A DNA stretch of 64,000 nucleotides from Phyto melanocephala (lineage: Eukaryota > Arthropoda > Insecta > Diptera > Rhinophoridae): the NCBI GenBank assembly GCA_941918925.1, contig OW799236.1:81122213-81186212 (forward strand). Direction: 5' to 3'. A program made the translations under genes and the position numbers. Positions 59,170-64,000 of the stretch are shown piece after piece. The notes under the pieces were generated by a model. It had not been told where the DNA came from and searched no databases. It worked only from the letters and a program-made list of their open reading frames with translations. Numbering within the stretch: the first letter of the stretch is position 1; each line of letters starts with the position of its first letter.

Positions 59170-60220
59170 TTTAATAAAAATTTTCTTCTCCCTTAATAAA
59201 AGAACGGTCAACTTTTCTAATTATAAAATTGTTTTGTCACGAAATCAAAGTTTTAACTTGTTTTAAAATAAATCATAATATAAGAAATACAACAATTATA
59301 AAAACGAATAATAAATTCACTTGTTTTTTTTTAACTTTAATAATTATATTTTTTTATACACAATATTGTCTTAATTTAAAAATATCCCTTTGTTTTATTA
59401 TTAACAACTTTTCCTTTTCTCCTTTCTCTTGTTTATCAAACATTATCTAGGTTAAATATAAATTAAGTTATTTTTTCAGTTTTCATAATTCAGCTGCAGT
59501 TATAATGTTTTTGTGGTGTGCAAATTGTCAAAAGTTATTAATTGAGGCTATTTACGGACCCATAACTTTTGATCACCATCATCTGGTTACATTTAAAGGA
59601 TAACACTCATGCTACTTTTATTGAAGTACTGTTATTACTGTTGTTGGCGTTGTAAAAGTTCTTGTAGATTGGTTGTTAAATTTAAGTATGCTTGACACGC
59701 ACTTTTTGCTTGCAGGCATAATACTTGTAATAAATAAATTACACGAAAAATAAAACGCAATAGTTAACAATGGCGTACAAAAAAATAAAATTCGACTTAA
59801 ATCGCTGGGCCATTACAAGTTTTTTAATTACGCGTTAAACGTTTGTAAATTTTTTTTTATGAACAAATACATACGTACACATTTTTTGTATAAAATATTT
59901 TGTTTCATTTGAATTGGGTTGGCAGCTGTAGTGCTGCATTTATTTTTGCTCTTATAATATAGAGTCGTTAAATAACAGGGTGTTCGTACAAAAGTTGTAA
60001 ATATGATAAGTATTATGTGTTTTCCATCGTGTATACAATATTTGATAGAATTTATAAAGTTTGAGTACATGTAATCCGACAGCAACAGTCAAAAATATGT
60101 TTTTATTAGATATAGCATCATCTCTTTTTTAAATGAGGTAAGGCTAGGTGAAAGAGAGGAGCACCCATTACAGATATACACTAATGCCCAATAAAGGACT
60201 CTCAATATTTTAGTTAAATT
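59170..60220. other. A+T-rich stretch, no supported feature
   Basis: No gene or repeat was recognised; small frames on both strands are hydrophobic or Asn/Lys-rich by composition only. Confidence 0.4.
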
Positions 60221-60224
60221 TTTC

Positions 60225-60530
60225 AGCAGAAGCTACCTTGACATGGCCACTATAATTATATAAAATTTAAAATCTGATAAAACCTACGGGATTAGATGTG
60301 GGCGGAAATTCCGCAAATATTTCTCAATATTATTATAAAAGCAGAAAAAGAGGTGACGTTTTCACTCTAATGCCCACCTTTAACGTAATTTAATTAAATT
60401 CATATAATGTCTGTATAGAAAATATCTCTTTACATTCATAGCTAAGTTTTATGCATTAGCAGAAACTTTTATGACAGGCTTATTTCAACGGCCAGTTCTA
60501 AGATATTAAATAATCAACTATTGAAAAAAA
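60225..60530 (+). mobile_element. Degraded family A fragment
   Basis: Keeps in order CTTGACATGGCCACTATAA, AAAATCTGATAAAACC, TCTAATGCCCACCTTTAACG, TTAAATTCATATAATGTCTG, CATTAGCAGAAACTTTTATG and TTATTTCAACGGCCAGTTCT, each with counterparts in the family A interior. Both ends are missing. Confidence 0.6.
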
Positions 60531-60534
60531 ATTA

Positions 60535-61440
60535 AAAGCCTAAATCACCACCTTAAGTGATATATTTATCTATAGATAAAGATTTAAAATTAAAATAAAA
60601 CTTTTTCTTTCAACATAATTAGAATTCATTAGAAGCAGCGTTCTCCACTTTGTAATTTAAGCACTGCTTTTAGTTTTTAGTTCTTCAAATTTTTGTCGCA
60701 GAAAATGTTTTAAGTGCTTGAATTTTTCTTTGATAACATCAAATATCCATTTATTTTAAATTATAATTTTTATTTAATTGAAAACTTTTTGTTAGGTTAA
60801 ATTGAAGATATAAAATTAAAAAAAATCAGTTATTACAATGAAGTTTAAAGTATAAAAAAAAAAATAGTACACAATGTTTCTGTTACGACCAGTCATTAGC
60901 TTAACTATTATTGTTTTCTGCCATAAAGAAAACGGGTTATAAGTGGATTATGTTTTTATTCCATTTATTATTATTTAATTCCGGTACATGCAACTTGACA
61001 TCTCGTACGGCTTATGAGACATATATTATATATATTATATTGCCTCTAGAACTTGAAATGTGTGTAAAGGTTCAAGTTTATCGGATGTATTGCATATATA
61101 TAACAAATAAAAACACTATATGCCGAGTTATCGCTTAGGAATAATCTATTTTGTATACTAAAATGTGTTTTACATTCTTTGTGTAACTTTGATTTGATAT
61201 TAATTTATTTTCTTAAATTTATTCTTACAATGAAACATTAAGAATTTCTTTATTACAAACGATACTACTGACTATTTTTTTCAAAAATTTTGTCTATTTA
61301 CGGCTGAACTGAAGAGCAGAATTTGATACGCAGAGATAGTTAGAAAATAATATTAGTTTTGTGTGAGCATGTCACCTCCTACTTTTAAAATTATGTAATT
61401 ATTGGTTAAATTTAACTTAGATAATCAATTACGGACTTCT
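60535..61440. other. A+T-rich stretch, no supported feature
   Basis: Nothing was recognised. A 75-residue frame at 60911-61138 has no domain. Confidence 0.4.
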
Positions 61441-61445
61441 TTTTT

Positions 61446-62312
61446 TTTATACCTTTCACACAGTGAAAAAGGGTATATATAGGTTTGTCATTCCGTGTGA
61501 AATTTCTACAATTTTGATTTCCGACCCCATAAAGTATATATTTTCTGAAAGCTTATGAATAGAGGAGTCGATAAAGCCGTGTCAGTCTGTCCGTCTGACC
61601 GTCTGTCCGTGTGTATGTTGAAATCAACTTTTTGAAGACCCCCGACACCGCTCAGACCCGGGTGAGGTATTAAAATATCAGAAATATTCGGGAGTAGAAC
61701 GGTATTGAAAATCAGAAATATTGGTACATAAACAACTGAGATATGAGCAAAAACCCACGCCCACCTCGATTTTTTTTTTCACAAAAACAACATTACAACA
61801 ACAACAACAGACATACATACAAACGTGTATACTGGTTAGAGAAAACGTGGCATTGAATCCCAGCTGAGCCAAAAAAAAATTTTTTTTATTTTAATTATTT
61901 TTTTTTAAATTTTTTTTATATTTTTTTTATATATTTATTTTATTTAATATATTATTTATATTTTTATTATTTTTTTTTTTTTAATATTTTTTTTTTAATT
62001 TTTTTTTGTTTTATATTTATTATATATATTTTAATTATTTTTTAAAATTTTTTTTTTTAATTTTTTTTTTAATTTTTTTTTTAATTTTTTTTTTTAAATT
62101 TTTTTTTAAAAATTTTTTTTTAAAATTTTTTTTTAACATACATACGTAAATTTATAATTTTACAATGGGATATTTTTTTATATATGTATGGTTTTTATAT
62201 GTATGTACGTATATCATATGGAATGGTGATACAAATTGCTGTTATTGCATGACTACACGGTGTGAAGGGTATATAAGATTCAGCACGGCCGAATATAGCG
62301 CTCTTACTTGTT
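61446..62312 (+). mobile_element. DINE-1-like family B element, full length
   Basis: Head: TATACCTTTCACACAGTG with a GGGTATATATAGG partner, GACCCCATAAAGTATATATT, CAGTCTGTCCGTCTGACCGT. The middle segment has CAGACCCGGGTGAGGTATT and GTGGCATTGAATCCCAGCTG, followed by the longest T-run tract of the family (about 61870-62135). The 3' segment ends in hairpin GCACGGCCGAATATAG and CTCTTACTTGTT. A family A fragment in the opposite orientation follows at once. Confidence 0.88.
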
Positions 62313-62334
62313 TTTTTGAAATATTTGTTTCAAT

Positions 62335-63205
62335 ATAAAAATAATATGAATTTGAGATACAGCGTTATATGGGAGGTGGGGGAATCACCTTTATTTTTTG
62401 AAATCATGTGGAATTATTGGCATAATTAAATTAACCAAAATTTCATTATTATGCAGCTAATGTCGGTTTTATGAGCTTTTAGATTTCTTTAAGAGTAAAT
62501 TATGTTAGAAGTAAGTGAAGAAGTGGGCGTGTCAAAGTAGTTTCTGCTGATAAATTTAACTGAGATATTTCAATAGAGAGTCCCTTATTCTTCTAAAAAC
62601 TTTATCCATAAAAAAATAATATGAATTTAAGATAAATCGTTATAAAGGAGGTGGGCGTTAAAGTAGGCATTTTAACTTTATTTTTTCGTTATTACAAGTC
62701 TTTCGAACAAGAAGCAATGTTTGCAAAATTTCAGAATCGTACATATTATTTTTCAGTTATATTACGTTTAAAAGTGTAAAAAAAATCCATACATTTTGAT
62801 CTATAACTCCTTTCGTAATCATAGATTTGAACAAATATCGAGGAAAGATGTTTTTACTCAGGAAATATTCTCATTAAATTTTATCGCTCTACGTCAATGT
62901 GTTTAGACACAATTGCACTTTACTGAAAGGACTTTTTATTTTGACACTATGAATCTCTTCTTAATAAACCGATTTTGAACATTTTCAATATCAAACAAAG
63001 AAGAAATATTCTGGTTCAATTTAATCCCCCTAAAATCTTCGGTTCGAGCTCTATCGTGCTTTAAACGGACAGACGGATGGACATAGCTCTAACGTTCAAA
63101 AATAAAACTAGGACTCAGAAAATTTATACTTTATGGGGTCTAAAATGATTATTACGATGTGAATATACCTGCACCACTTTATTGGTGGTGGCTATAAAAA
63201 ATTTC
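62335..63205 (-). mobile_element. DINE-1-like family A fragment, 5' part
   Basis: On the minus strand it starts with a decayed 5' hairpin (AGCCACCACCAATAAAGTGG), then CATCGTAATAATCATTTTAG, CCCCATAAAGTATAAATTTT and GTCCATCCGTCTGTCCGTTT, and continues into the GTGGGCGT and GGAGGTGGG segments. It is more diverged than the other copies and lacks the 3' end. Confidence 0.75.
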
Positions 63206-63541
63206 ATTGGAAAATTTAAGACTCTATGAAATAGTTTTGCATATTACAATTTCACACAACAACAACTGACACCCTGAAGAAGTTATTGCTTCTAATGTTT
63301 AAATTGTTAGTATCATAACTTGTAACTCAAAGTTTGTTGTAGCAAGGTGATATTAATAATAATCTATCTATAGACCTATAAATCAATTATCGATAGCAAT
63401 AGAACTTCTGTTTCGCTGTCCGTTGTAACATAGAGTATTCCAGAGTACAACTAAAAGCAATAAATTTTTTTCGGAAAACTTTATACATTTGTGAGGGTTC
63501 CTTCAGCTTTGTTTAAATATTTATTATGTTTTATTGGGTCT

Positions 63542-63812
63542 ATGAAATAACTCCCACGAAATAAGTCCCACTTTTAAAAACGAAATAAGTCCCACAAAAA
63601 ATTACTCTTTTGAAAGTGGGAGTTATTTCGTTTTTAAAGTGGGACTTATTTCGTCAATTGATGGGACTTATTTCGTTACGCGTTTTTATTTTAAGTGGGA
63701 CTTATTTCGTTTCGAGTGGGAATAAATTCGTTTTGTAAAGTGGGAGTTATTTCATACCCCTAAATTTATATTTTGGTGGGATTTATTTCGTTTTAAGTGG
63801 GACTTATTTCAT
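63542..63812. repeat. Cluster of 11 copies of a 15-bp motif in both orientations
   Basis: GTGGGACTTATTTCG or a close variant occurs on the plus strand at 63616, 63639, 63661, 63695, 63716 (GTGGGAATAAATTCG), 63740, 63776 and 63797, and as its reverse complement at 63542, 63557 and 63581. The outermost left copy (ATGAAATAACTCCCAC) and the copy at 63740 (GTGGGAGTTATTTCAT) form an inverted pair, but two further copies lie beyond it. Possible readings: subterminal binding sites of a DNA transposon, or a foldback element. Confidence 0.8.
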
Positions 63813-63842
63813 TTTCATTATTTTGCATTTTAAGTGAATGGT

Positions 63843-64000
63843 TAATAATTTTTGTCGTTGCTGGTTCCATTATTGCCAGGCATTGCGTCGATTCATAACC
63901 ATGAAGGACAAAAGGCTCGCTCAATATATTCGCAAAATAAAGAAGCGTCTAGAATTTATCACAAATTTCTATCTCTTCCATTATTACCTGGAATGCACAT
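63843..64000 (+). pseudogene. Probable MULE-type transposase fragment, runs off window
   Basis: One frame reads CWFHYCQALRRF at about 63861-63896. After a frame change RIYHKFLSLPLLPGMHI runs to the window edge. In Mutator-like transposases the catalytic domain contains a GC.FH..QA..R block followed some 25-40 residues later by a LP.LP block, so order and spacing fit. The C.H residues are present. The DDE residues lie outside the visible part. The gene appears frameshifted already, but the right part is cut by the window. It lies 30 bases after the 15-bp repeat cluster, which may belong to the same element. Confidence 0.5.

Overview
The window reads as non-coding, transposon-laden DNA from a higher fly. 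The basis is its very high A+T content, its many copies of DINE-1/INE-1-like elements (Helentron-associated elements, a hallmark of brachyceran Diptera), mariner-type remnants, and dipteran-style non-LTR retrotransposon fragments. The exact repeat sequences suggest a calyptrate fly such as a blowfly or flesh fly; that assignment is inference. I find no host protein-coding gene, rRNA or tRNA gene. Short open frames outside the transposons lack recognisable domains and look like chance frames in A+T-rich DNA. The window could be intergenic or lie inside a very large intron.

Layout. 1-851: right part of a DINE-1-like element (family A) carrying an internally deleted mariner. 2-14 kb: degraded repeat pieces (A at 2054 and 12955, C at 3285, B at 10385), a possible LINE endonuclease relic near 7 kb and a mariner relic at 13.2 kb. 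14077-16768: the longest family A copy, with a nested mariner. 17-24 kb: mostly unassigned A+T-rich DNA with three inverted-repeat structures. 24.67-26.52 kb: a 5'-truncated, frameshifted LINE with a readable reverse transcriptase. 27-33 kb: two family A copies, one holding a hAT-like MITE, and a mariner relic carrying a 76-bp retroposed insert. 34-38 kb: LINE relics on the minus strand. 40-42.3 kb: a family B element followed by a nearly full-length dead mariner. 44.1-45.1 kb: a Helitron with intact ends and a 121-bp tandem array; a MITE lies just after it. 48-50.3 kb: a family A copy on the minus strand with 288-bp internal repeats. 51.7-55 kb: mariner relics and two tandem family B 3' ends. 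55.3-56.7 kb: a second Helitron with a helicase C-terminus and a nested LINE tail. 57.7-59.2 kb: a family C element split by a solo LTR. 60-64 kb: further A and B copies, a cluster of a 15-bp repeat in both orientations, and a probable MULE transposase fragment running off the edge.

No genes work together here. The biological content is the nesting history of mobile elements. Mariner inserted into a DINE-1-like element, after which the carrier was copied. A hAT MITE inserted into a family A copy whose mariner site is empty. A LINE tail went into a Helitron, and an LTR element into a DINE-like repeat. Several insertions retain target-site duplications readable directly in the sequence.
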